Shown here: piece after piece, positions 17,254 to 27,900 of the stretch
Layout: each line of letters starts with the position of its first letter
Position numbering within the stretch: the stretch's first letter is position 1
From: Nostoc sp. KVJ20
Lineage (GTDB): Bacteria > Cyanobacteriota > Cyanobacteriia > Cyanobacteriales > Nostocaceae
Length of the DNA: 64,000 nt
Reading direction: 5' to 3'
NCBI RefSeq assembly: GCF_001712795.1
Contig: NZ_KV757658.1
Location: forward strand, 1 to 64,000
The notes under the pieces: model-generated
What the model was told of the DNA's origin: nothing
Databases searched by the model: none
The model's input: only the letters and a program-made list of their open reading frames with translations
Translations under genes and position numbers: made by a program

Positions 17254-17934
17254 TTATGAGTTGATGGGTATAATTTCATCACTATTGAAAACTTCAACTG
17301 TAGCATTTGGACTGTTCATATCTGTGGTTTGTTCGAGTAGACGTGTTGCTTCCTCAAGCAATGCGCTTGCGTTCTGAAGCAGTGTTCGCATTTGGGTTAA
17401 CTTGTTCCGCCGTTCGATACCAAGTTGTGCTTCTATATACCGCGCATCATCATGATGGCTGAGGTGAATTACCCGTACTTCTTGTTCTTTCTCTGAAGGT
17501 GCAAATATTGCGTTTTCGGCGGTTAATTTATAGTAAGAGTACGTACCACTGGTTCGTTTGACATTGTAGATGTGGAGTTCGCAACCCGGTGGCGCGATAT
17601 ACTGTCCGTCGAAGTTGGTAAGTCTAGTACGAATATTACTTAATCTGGTGGCGATCGCCTCAATGGCCGGGATAACACTTAACGATTCTGGTGATTGTGG
17701 GCAACCGCGCCTCATCAGCATCATGATAGCGGCAGAACGACGGGTCAGGCGAATTTGTTCTTGATACTGGCGCATTTGTTCTTCCCGAATACGAACAAGT
17801 TCGAGTTCTTCATCGGGGCTTAGTTGAACTGCACTCCCACAAGTTTTGTAATTTAAGCAGTCACCAGAGTCTATGCCTGGGTATTGCATCATACTGGCAC
17901 AGTCAAATCCAAGTCCGCATTTTTTCTTGGGCAT
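17254..17934 (-). CDS. Plasmid protein of unknown function, Cys-rich N-terminus
   Basis: A 226-residue protein. The first 35 residues hold four Cys (KKKCGLGFDCASM, DCLNYKTCG), a possible small metal site. A long helix (EELELVRIREEQMRQYQEQI) is followed by a beta-rich middle and a C-terminal coiled coil (QMRTLLQNASALLEEATRLL). It is transcribed in the same direction as, and downstream of, the relaxase gene, so it may be the distal gene of the mobilisation operon. I do not recognise the family. Confidence 0.6.
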   Translation of the reverse strand: MPKKKCGLGFDCASMMQYPGIDSGDCLNYKTCGSAVQLSPDEELELVRIREEQMRQYQEQIRLTRRSAAIMMLMRRGCPQSPESLSVIPAIEAIATRLSNIRTRLTNFDGQYIAPPGCELHIYNVKRTSGTYSYYKLTAENAIFAPSEKEQEVRVIHLSHHDDARYIEAQLGIERRNKLTQMRTLLQNASALLEEATRLLEQTTDMNSPNATVEVFNSDEIIPINS

Positions 17935-18184
17935 AGGTTACATCTTTTAGTTCTAGTTACTTTTATAATTTAATATAGCTAGAACAAGGTAGAGTTATTT
18001 TCTATGGGGTTATGTGCAAACCCACAGAGATAAACGATATTAGGATTTTTTTACCTGAGTAGGATATTATTTATACGAAGTATTCAAATTTGAACACTTC
18101 GTAAAGACGATAGTAATTCCCAACAGCTTTTTACCCACAGTCATAGAGGCACTGTGGATTAAGTTTTCTCTACCAACAGATTTA

Positions 18185-19693
18185 CTATTGCTCAATGCCT
18201 CTTTGCGATCGCAAGTTACCCATTAACGCTTGTTGGGTAAAAACACGCAAACTTTCAATCTGCTCGATTTCGTTTGTTGTAAGTCGAGTTGCTATCTCTT
18301 CATACCACTCTCCCTGACTATAGCAGGTTTGCATCACAGGGGTATTATCTCCATGACGGTAAACAGTCAGAATATTAGCATTTAAGCTGGCACTCAACTC
18401 CCGTCCTTTGATACGGAAATTATTGGTAACAAGCATATAGTCAGTGATTGTAGAAGGCAGATGTTGGAGGTTAGAAGGGAGAAGGTTAGGAAAAGGGGGA
18501 GTAGGGGAAGATTGCTCTTGCAGGACTTCTTGAGCAGTGGATAGACGGTTTTCTTCTGAAATATCCTGTTGTGGGTGCTGTTCCTTCAGATGCGGCTGTA
18601 CTTTTTTCTTAACCTTATTTGCTTTCGACATGGATTTATCTTCTAATTTTGGTTGTATTGTCGAAATTTGATCTGGATAATTACTATTTAGTACTTTTGT
18701 GTTAGTAAATATTTTGGAGTTACTATCGGTATCGCCATTACTATCACTTGTACTGCTGCTAGGATGTTTATCAGCATATAAGTACTCATTATTGCTTGTG
18801 CCATTAGTATTTATGCGGTTAATTGCTCTGGCTTTAGCTTGTTGAATTACTTCCTTATCTTTCTCTTGGTCGTATGTTATTCCGTATTCAGACAGCAGTT
18901 TGTTCCAACTATAAGGTTTGTATACTTGATAACCAGCGATTTTCACATCATTATGGATGTAGGTAAAGCCTAGTAGTTCCTCCCCCCGCATTTTAGGCAA
19001 TACCCCAATGTTGTTTTCCTCCAAGCGTTGGATGAAGGTGAAGACAGTGGGACTATCCTTAATGGCTTCTCCTATTGCTTGGCGAATAATTTCCTTACTT
19101 GTTGGGGTTTTGTGCTTACTGTTGACTGCTCTAATACTTTTCGAGCGGTTGGGGCTGGTGAGTGCAGTTATGCCATACTCTTGCTGTAACTTAGAGGCGA
19201 CGGCTTCATTCGTTATCGGTGTCACCTCTAACCCTAGTTCCGCCGCGATGCGTCTAGTTGAGACTTGGGAGTTGAAATAATCATAGGAATCATTAACTAA
19301 GCTGCCATCTAACCGAATTCGGGAGGCAATTATGTGCAGGTGTTCATGGTCGCGATCGTGGTGGCGTACTGCAACGAACTGACTTGTAGCTGCTACTGAT
19401 GATTCTTCCTTAGGTAAGTATCCCATATCTTTGAGATATTCCCTTGCTACATAACTGTACTGACTGTCTGATAAATGCTCATGATAGTTGAGGCGGTGTG
19501 CTATTGAGATAATGAGGTGGGCACACTGCCGTTTAACTGCTTTTTTGGTGTACTTGATGTTGAGAAACTGCTGGTTAAATTCATCTGGGTTTGTTCCCAT
19601 CATATTAGTATCGACAATCGCAGCATCATCTTTCCCCAAGACATACTTGAGCGTGTCGAGAAAATTGGGTTTTTTATAGATGATGGGAATCAA
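18185..19693 (-). CDS. Relaxase / mobilisation nuclease (MOBP-like)
   Basis: A 502-residue protein whose first ~200 residues fit the relaxase fold that nicks oriT and is carried covalently on the transferred strand. Candidate tyrosines lie in the N-terminus. The metal-binding three-His motif is visible at about residues 107-118 (VRHHDRDHEHLHIIASRIR). The second half is hydrophilic, a typical relaxase tail. A MobC-like gene lies 42 bases upstream in the same direction. No type IV secretion genes are in the window, so this piece alone would be mobilisable in trans. Confidence 0.85.
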   Translation of the reverse strand: MIPIIYKKPNFLDTLKYVLGKDDAAIVDTNMMGTNPDEFNQQFLNIKYTKKAVKRQCAHLIISIAHRLNYHEHLSDSQYSYVAREYLKDMGYLPKEESSVAATSQFVAVRHHDRDHEHLHIIASRIRLDGSLVNDSYDYFNSQVSTRRIAAELGLEVTPITNEAVASKLQQEYGITALTSPNRSKSIRAVNSKHKTPTSKEIIRQAIGEAIKDSPTVFTFIQRLEENNIGVLPKMRGEELLGFTYIHNDVKIAGYQVYKPYSWNKLLSEYGITYDQEKDKEVIQQAKARAINRINTNGTSNNEYLYADKHPSSSTSDSNGDTDSNSKIFTNTKVLNSNYPDQISTIQPKLEDKSMSKANKVKKKVQPHLKEQHPQQDISEENRLSTAQEVLQEQSSPTPPFPNLLPSNLQHLPSTITDYMLVTNNFRIKGRELSASLNANILTVYRHGDNTPVMQTCYSQGEWYEEIATRLTTNEIEQIESLRVFTQQALMGNLRSQRGIEQ

Positions 19694-19735
19694 ATTGAGG
19701 GGGTTTAAAGTAGGGTATATAGAACCTGTAATGCC

Positions 19736-20170
19736 TTATTTATCTAGGCTTGAGGGTAATTTATCTGAAATATCTAGGTTAAATGCAGCTGCGATGGTCT
19801 GATCTACGAGTGCGATCGCATTATTGACAGTATCCAAAATTTGCTGGTTGTTTGTTTCCTTTGCTAAGTGAGATAACATCATCAGTTCGCTTTTGAGGTT
19901 TCCAGCAGTAGCGCGGATAGTTATCAAGTCGGCAGATGGTTTTGCTGTTAGTACCCGCCTTAACCCACAGGAACGTAAATACTCAGATGCAGTTACCCCT
20001 GTGGCGATCGCTTTTTCCTCAATGGTAGTTTTCTCTTGCTCAAAGAGGTATACCTTGATAGATTTGGTTCGCTTTATGGAGTTACTTACCATACCTTCTT
20101 TCACTGCGGGACTGAGTGGCATAGTTAGAGACTGCACTGAGGGACTTGGGGATAACCGGAAATCTGACAA
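19736..20170 (-). CDS. mobC: MobC-like relaxosome accessory protein
   Basis: 144 residues with a ribbon-helix-helix type start (KSIKVYLFEQEKTTIEEKAI, TGVTASEYLRSCGLRRVL) followed by the helical MobC segment (IRATAGNLKSELMMLSHLAK). MobC proteins bind near oriT and help the relaxase open and nick DNA. ATG 20170 is the longest start; ATGs near residues 17 and 27 are alternatives. It directly precedes the relaxase gene. Confidence 0.8.
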   Translation of the reverse strand: MSDFRLSPSPSVQSLTMPLSPAVKEGMVSNSIKRTKSIKVYLFEQEKTTIEEKAIATGVTASEYLRSCGLRRVLTAKPSADLITIRATAGNLKSELMMLSHLAKETNNQQILDTVNNAIALVDQTIAAAFNLDISDKLPSSLDK

Positions 20171-20835
20171 CAGTGTGTGGTTTCAATTGCGGACAATATC
20201 GCTGCTATTTTTGGTATAAACTATACCGTATGTAGATGCCGACAGTGAGAGTACTGTAACTTGTGATAATACAAGGTAATATCTTATAGTTCGTCTTGTA
20301 ACTGACACTGAAGCCGTAAACCTTGTTTTTAATGATGCAATTGTTGGGTTGTAGAGATTGTATGGTTATGTCGCCAGCGTGCGATCGCGTAGTGGGTGCT
20401 ATCTATTATCGTGAATTAAATTATACGTAATTACAATTATTTATAGGTATTATTTTTCAATCTGTTTATTTATCAAACAGTAGATATACTACAAATGTAG
20501 CATTTTGTGATACACGATAAGACGATTGGTATTAAAGGCACTGTTAATTAATCTAGTTTATTGATAATAGCCTTAGTAATAAAATGACCCTACTAAACAT
20601 ACCTTGTCTTAGTTACAGGACTGTACGGTGACAGCAATAGTCTGTTGTGGAGTGCAAAGTAAATCAGATGCAGAGAGGATTGTGGGGTTATTCCCTAAGC
20701 TGATTAACCTTTGACGTAGTGCTGAAATAATTGGGTTAATTTGCCCTCAGAATACCTCAATTATGGGGATTGTTAGAGTTTATTTTTCAGTTAATTATTT
20801 ATTTTGATTGACAAAAATCAAACCCAATTTCATTT
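20171..20835. other. Non-coding region between mobC and the 20974 gene
   Basis: Nearly 800 bases between divergent genes, the usual place for oriT and for the mob promoter. A GCGATCGC site lies near 20380. I found no clear gene. The most structured part is the repeat at 20836-20866 described separately. Confidence 0.4.
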
Positions 20836-20866
20836 AATTGGGGTAATTAGTGTGTCAATTGGGGTA
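20836..20866. promoter_or_regulatory. Direct repeat near candidate oriT
   Basis: AATTGGGGTA occurs at 20836-20845 and again at 20857-20866, start-to-start 21 bp, or two helical turns. A GC-rich imperfect dyad follows (TACGG... to ...CCGTA, about 20879-20903), then a TTGACA box near 20930 ahead of the gene at 20974. This could be a relaxosome or repressor binding site. No nick site could be identified. Confidence 0.35.
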
Positions 20867-20973
20867 GTTCGGAGTAAATACGGGGGTGAGTTCTCCCACC
20901 GTATGGTTAAAGTAAGAGTATTGACAAATAGCTTACTGAGAAGCTTGATTTGCACGTTAATAGAAGAGAAGCT

Positions 20974-21552
20974 ATGGCAAGAGCGAGTAAGCCAGCTGAT
21001 TCGGTTGAGTTGGCGCGTATCATGCGGAATAAAGATATGGAGGACGGTATAGTAATTAGCTATCTCCAGTCGAAGAAGCGAGGGCAAACTGAGTTAGTAT
21101 GTGAGGCGCTGCGGGCGTATTACTTACCGTTTGCGCTATCTGCTGCGGGGGTATCTGGTGTTGAATTGCAGTCAGCCCTTCATGATGCGATCGCGCAACT
21201 GGAAGTTCAGATAATTAAGATGAAACGGACGTTTGGGATGGAGGGGTTGCCCCAGATAGTTCTTGTTAATCCTCATAGTGGAGTTTTCTCGCAAGGTGCA
21301 ACTGGGTTACAACCAACAGTTGGAACTAATGGCGTGGAAATAGCTCCTATTTCAGCTAATTTGGTTCCCCCTTCCGTTTCTTTTTTTGATTCCACTGGGC
21401 CAAGTCCGGACTCGTTACTTGTTACGGCGGAAGCATTAGGGTCAAATATTTTGGAACAGGATTCTGAAGATGATGGTTTCTTTAATGATGATGAGGATGA
21501 CCCAATTGCTAAGGCAGAAATAGAAGTTGATGCAGGATTTCGTCTGGAGTGA
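20974..21552 (+). CDS. Plasmid protein of unknown function
   Basis: ATG 20974 with AGAAGAGAA just upstream is preferred over the TTG at 20950, giving 192 residues. The N-terminal half is helical and basic (SVELARIMRNKDMEDGIVIS, KRGQTELVCEALRAYYLPFA), which would suit a small DNA-binding or mobilisation accessory protein. The C-terminus is very acidic (EDDGFFNDDEDDP). It is divergent from mobC across the candidate oriT. I cannot name the family. Confidence 0.55.
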   Translation: MARASKPADSVELARIMRNKDMEDGIVISYLQSKKRGQTELVCEALRAYYLPFALSAAGVSGVELQSALHDAIAQLEVQIIKMKRTFGMEGLPQIVLVNPHSGVFSQGATGLQPTVGTNGVEIAPISANLVPPSVSFFDSTGPSPDSLLVTAEALGSNILEQDSEDDGFFNDDEDDPIAKAEIEVDAGFRLE

Positions 21553-21578
21553 GGGGATTATTAGGGCGTGTTTTAAAA

Positions 21579-21773
21579 CTAGAGCCGCAGGATGATAGAA
21601 GCGAGTGTTAGCATTGCAAGATAGTTATCAGCTTTTTTGTCATACCGTGTAGCAATGCAACGAAATTGATTTAAACGGTTGAAACATCTCTCGACCCAAT
21701 TTCTTTGGCAATAAATTGATTTGTCAAACTTACCTCGCTCATTCAGCCTGATGGCTATACCTTCGACTAGCGA
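21579..21773 (-). pseudogene. IS5-family transposase, C-terminal remnant
   Basis: On the minus strand a frame reads EGIAIRLNERGKFDKSIYCQ, RNWVERCFNRLNQFRCIATR, YDKKADNYLAMLTLASIILR, L, stop. FDKxxYxxRNxVERCFNRLKQFRxIATRYDK is the C-terminal signature of IS5/IS427-type DDE transposases, with the final catalytic E in VERCF. The rest of the gene is missing: an in-frame stop lies upstream at 21774-21776. 21774-21997 shows nothing further except the kinase ribosome-binding site. Confidence 0.8.
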
Positions 21774-21997
21774 TCACACGAGTCAAAGAAGCAATTCATG
21801 AGGGATAGTGTGATAATTCAACTGGGCTGTTTATCAATTCGTGCAAGAGTGTCTAAATCCTCCTATGATTTACAAGTATTCGGAGTTCCCAGCACATATA
21901 TAATAGGTAGATTGACTTCTCAAAGTAGAACTTGAATAATAAGCATTAATTCTATTTGGGTTTGCGGTTCTTTCTATGCTTTGACAAGGTGATAAGA

Positions 21998-24900
21998 ATG
22001 ATTGCGCTACCTGACGTTGCGGTTGATGCTCAAATATATTCCAGCAATAATTCTGTGGTGTATCGTGGCATCAAGCTGTCAGATCGCACGCCTGTCATTC
22101 TCAAAGTTCTCAAACAGGACTATCCTACGGCATCAGAACTCACCCGCTACAGGCAGGAATATGAAATTACGCGATCGCTTAACTTAGAAGGCGCGATCAA
22201 GGCATATAGTCAGCAGGAATATCAGCGCACACTCATTATTCTTTTAGAAGATTTCGGTGGAGAGTCTCTGGAGAGATGGATACAGCAGCGTTCAGAATTC
22301 TGCCCTATGCCCTTATCAGCTTTTCTATCCCTTGCCATTAAACTCACAGGTATTCTGGGCAGAATTCATGCTGCTGGTGTCATTCATAAAGATATCAACC
22401 CTAGCAATATTGTCTTCAATCTAGATACTGGGGTCGTTAAATTTATTGATTTCGGAATTGCTACTCGATTTAACCGCACTAACCCAACCTTCAAAAACCC
22501 TCATGTTCTAGAAGGCACTCTTGCATACTTATCTCCAGAGCAAACCGGACGCATGAACCGTTTGCTTGATTATCGTACTGATTTTTACTCCCTTGGCGTA
22601 ACGTTCTACGAACTGCTCACTGGACAGTTACCGTTTGTCACAACAGACATTCTTGAACTTGTCCATTGTCATCTTGCCAAATTACCTGTTCCGCCTCACG
22701 AACTGAAGGCAACGATTCCCAAAGCAGTTTCAGATATCATTTTGAAACTAATGGCAAAGAATGCGGAGGATCGCTATCAGAGTGCTTGGGGTATCAAAGC
22801 AGATTTAGAAATTTGTGCTGACCAATTAAAAAAAATCGGGCAAATTAATAGCATTCAACTGGGTCTATTAGATGTTTGGGATCAGTTTCAAATTCCCCAA
22901 AAACTTTATGGACGGGATCAGGAAGTTGCAATGTTACTAGCGGCTTTTGTTCGCGTAGCGTGTCCGTTGGTGCAGCCTCCCGCAGGGAAGGACAGTCGCG
23001 TTGCTTCAGAAAACCTTGTACAACAAACTTCAGAACAGAAACTAACAGACAATCAAACTTTCAAAGTTGAAATGATGCTGGTTTCTGGCTATGCGGGAAT
23101 TGGGAAATCAGCATTAGTCCAGGAACTTTATAAACCAATCACCGCAAAGCGCGGCTATTTTATCTCTGGTAAATTCGATCAATTTCAGCGCAATATTCCC
23201 TACAGCGCGATCGCATCTGCCCTGCAAAAATTGATACAACAATTGCTAAGTGAACCAGACGAGCAAGTGCAACAATGGCGATCGCGCTTGCTAACGGCTT
23301 TGGGAACCAACGGACAAATTATCATTGATATCATCCCAGAAGTTGAATTAATTATCGGCAAGCAGCCGCCTGTATCAGAAGTTGGAGCAACTGAAGCTCA
23401 AAATCGCTTCAATCTAGTTTTTCAAAAGTTTGTGCGGGTGTTTTGTTCAAAGTCACACCCGCTTGTGATCTTTTTAGATGATTTGCAATGGATAGACTCA
23501 GCAACGCTGAAGTTAATCGAGCTGATGTTGCTTGATGAACAAACCCAATTCCTATTTTTAATTGGAGCCTATCGAGATAATGAGGTAAATCCAACTCATC
23601 CGTTGATGTTAACGCTAGAAAGGCTGCGAAAACAAGGGGTAGTGCTTCAGGAAATTATTCTAACACCATTAACGCTCTTGCCACTGAGTCAGTTGATTGC
23701 CGAGACGCTACATCAGAATGCAGACACCGTTTGTTCGTTAGCTGGGTTAGTACTGCGTAAAACCGAGGGCAATCCTTTCTTTGTCGGTGAATTTTTGAGA
23801 ATGCTGCATAGCGAAAATCTGCTGACCTTTGATGCTGAACACTTATGCTGGCAATGGAACATTGCTGATATTCAAGCCCAGGATATTACCGATAATGTGG
23901 TGGAGTTGCTACTGAGCCAGTTAAATAAATTACCAGAAAACACACAGCAAATTCTCCAGTTAGCAGCTTGTATCGGTGCTAAATTTAATTTAAATACGTT
24001 AGCGATCGTTTGCGAACAATCTCCTAAAGCAATTTCTCTAGATTTACTAGTAGCCATTCAAGCCGGATTAATTCAACCTATATCTGAATTAGACGAAAAC
24101 CTATTAGTTCAAGAATATAAGTTTTTACATGATCGCGTACAGCAAGCGGCATACGCCTTAATCGATGAGTCGCAAAAACTTGGGGTACATCTGCAAATCG
24201 GTCGCAATTTACTCGAAAAGACTTCGCCGGAGCAACGAGCAGAACGGTTGTTTGAAATTGTTGACCAACTGAATTATGGAACCGAGTTAATCAGTGAGCA
24301 ATTTGAACGGAATGAGATTGCCAAACTGAATTTGCAAGCAGGTCAGAAAGCGTTGGCAGCGACCGCTTATGAAGCCGCTTTCAAGTATTTCAATACAGGA
24401 CTTAAACTCCTTGATGGGGAAAGTTGGCAGCGCGAGTATGACCTAACTTTGGCGTTGCATTCCGAGGCAGCAGAGGCAGCATACCTCAGTGGTCACTTTG
24501 ACGAAATGGAGCGGCTTGTAAAAGAAGTGCTCAACCGTGCAAAGACAGTGCTAGACACAGTGAAAGCTTACGATAGCAGGATTCAAGCATGGCTGTCGCG
24601 GGGAGACCCTAAAGAAGCCCTTAAAACTGGCTTGGAAGTGCTGCAACTCTTGGGAATTAGTTTAGTGGAAGCTCCAAGTCAGTTAGACGTTCAAGCAGGA
24701 TTAGAGGAAACGGCTTCACAACTCGTTGGGCAAGAAATCGAAAATTTGATTGATCTGCCAGAGATGACTGAAACTGTGCCACTGGCAGCAATCTACATTT
24801 TAGTCAGCACAGTGGGAGCGGCTTTTAATGTGTCACCCCTTCTGATGGTGCTGATTGTGTGCAAGATGGTGAATTTATCGATCGCTCATGGAAACGCTAT

Positions 24901-27900
24901 CTGGTCGCTTCTCGGTTATGCTGCCTATGGCATGATGCTATGTGGAGTTGTACAAGACCTTGAACTGGGCTATCGATTTGGCAAACTATCCTTAAATTTA
25001 GCGAAAAGATTAAATAACAAGAGAGGTAACTGCAAAGCATTGCTGATGGTGAATTTTCACATAATTCACTGGAAAGCTCACCTTAAAGACACGTTCCCCG
25101 CTTTAGCGGATGCTTATCAAAGCGGGATAGAAAGTGGAGAGTTTGAATTTGCAGGTTATTGTGCATTTAGCCTATGTTATTGCCCCTTTTTTGCAGGACA
25201 AGAACTGACAGAACTGGAACAACAAACAGCGATTTATCGTAAAGCCACTAACCAAATTAGACGAGAGACTGTTTCCACTTGGCTAGCAATGTTGCAGCAA
25301 ACGATCCTGAACCTGCGAGGTCAATCTGAAAATCCAAGTCGCTTAGTGGGTTGTATTTATGATGAAGAGCAAGCACTAGCACAGGCGATCGCTGTCAAGG
25401 ATGGAACTAGCCTTCACTACTTTTACTTAAATAAGCTGATTTTATGCTATCTGTTCGGAGATTATGAGCAAGCTGCAAAAACGGCTACTTTGTCAGAACA
25501 ATATTTAAGCGCAGCCACAGCATTAGTCTCTGTACCTCCATTTCATTTCTATGACTCCCTCATATTTTTGAGCTTGTTGGTAGATGCTTCAAACTCTGAA
25601 AAAGCAGCTTGGTTGAATCGCATTAACGCCAACCAGGAGAAGATGCAGAAATGGGCATACCATGCCCCCATGAACTTTTTGCATAAATTTCAGTTAGTTG
25701 AGGCAGAGAAAGCACGAGTTTTGGGTCAGTTTTTTGAGGCAGAGGAGTTTTACGAACAAGCAATTCTTGGTGCTAAAGAAAACGAGTACCTTCAAGAAGA
25801 AGCCTTAGGCTATGAGTTAGCTGCCAAACATTACTTGGCTCGTGGTCGAGAAAGGTTTGCTCAACTCTATATGAAGGAAGCCCATTACTGCTATGAGCGG
25901 TGGGGAGCAACCGCAAAAGCCAAAGATTTAGAGACTCGCTATCCACAGTTTTTTCCTCAGTCGCTGAATGTGGCTCCCACACCAGTTCACACCACTGCTG
26001 GAACTACTTCTAACACCTCACATATTGCTTTCGATTTAGCAACAGTAATCAGAGCATCCCAAGCCATCTCTCGCGAAATTGAACTGGATCAGTTACTCAA
26101 TTCTTTGATGCAGATATTAATTGAGAATGCTGGGGCACAAACTGGATGCTTGATTTTGGAAAACGCGGGAGAATGGGCGATCGAGGCTGCTTGTGAACTG
26201 GCTGATGGGGCGAATTTTTGTAATACACAAATACTTCAATCGATTTCAATAATAAATCGCTTACCCGAATCCATCATTCATTATGTGATTCGGACTCATG
26301 AATCTGTGATCTTAAATGATGCAACTTGTGAAAGTAATTTCATCAATGAGCCATATATTCAGCAGAACCAAACGAAATCACTTCTTTGTTTGCCACTATT
26401 GAATCAAAGTAAACTTGTTGGCGTGTTGTACCTGGAAAATCAATTAGCAACTGGGGCATTTACACCGGAGCGATCGCAACTTCTAAATCTACTATCTACT
26501 CAGGCAGCGATCGCGATCGAAAATGCCAAACTCTACTCAGAGCAACGTGCAAGCAAAAGTCGAATGACTCAATTTTTAGAAGCGATTCCATTAGGAGTTG
26601 CAGTTGTGGATGCGGCTGGTCGCCCTTACTACTTCAATCAACAAGCAACTCAGTTAACAGGTAAAGGGGTTGTTTCTTCCATAACAATGGATCAACTTGC
26701 AGAGACGTATCAAGCCTATATAGCCGGAACGAATCAAAAATATCCTACTGAAAAACTGAATTTATACCGGGCGTTGAAAGGTGAACGCACGAGGACAGAT
26801 GATTTAGAAATTCACCGAGGCGACACCATTATTCCAGTTGAGATTTGGGGAACGCCAGTTTTTGACGAACAGGGAAAGGTGGCGTATGCGATCGCCACCT
26901 TTCAAGACATCACAGAGCGGAAGCAAGCAGAACACTTCTTAGCCAATTACAACCGCACCTTAGAGCAACAGGTCGCTCAAAGAACGGCAGCTTTACAGCA
27001 AAGCCAAGCAGAACTGCGCGAGCGAGAACAGCAATTACGACTGATCACGGACGCTCTACCTGTTTGTATCATCTACGTAGATGCCCAGCAGCGTTATCGG
27101 TTTGTCAACCGCACTTATGAGGAATGGTTTCACCGTAGTCGAGGTGAAATTTTGGGCAAGCATATTCGCGAAAACTTGGGTGAAGCATCTTATCAAGTTG
27201 CACAACCATACATCAATCAAGCGCTGGCAGGTCAAATCACAACCTATGAGGTAGAAATGCCCTGTGTGTATGGCAAGAAATATGTCAGTAATTCCTTCAT
27301 CCCAGATTTCGATGACAATGCTCAAGTGAAAGGATACTATGGGCTAATCACAGACATTGGCGATCGCAAACGTGCCGAAGAAGCCTCAATTTTAGAGGAA
27401 CGCAACCGCATGGCACGCGAAATTCATGACACTCTCGCGCAAGCCTTTACCGGGATTCTGGTTCACATGGGAACCGTTTCTCGATTAGTGACCAGCAACC
27501 CCCAAGCAATTCAAACACATATTAATATCGTGCGAGACCTGGCCCGCACCGGGCTGACAGAAGCTCGACGCTCCGTTGCAGCATTGCGTCCCCAATCCCT
27601 AGAAGATGGCGATCTGTGGACGGCACTGCAACGGTTTGTAGCTACCATGCAATCTTCAACCGAAACCAGCTTGATTTGTGATATTATTGGCACGCCCTAT
27701 ACGTTACCCCCGGAAACAGAGAATAATCTTCTAAGAATTGCACAGGAAGCATTTACCAATTCAATTAGGTATGCGAATGCAAAGGAAATTCGGATTGAAT
27801 TAATTTATGAACCAACGCAATTCTTCTTACGAATTAAAGACAATGGACAAGGATTTGAAGCCAACCATACAATCCTAAATCGGGGGTTTGGCTTACTGGG

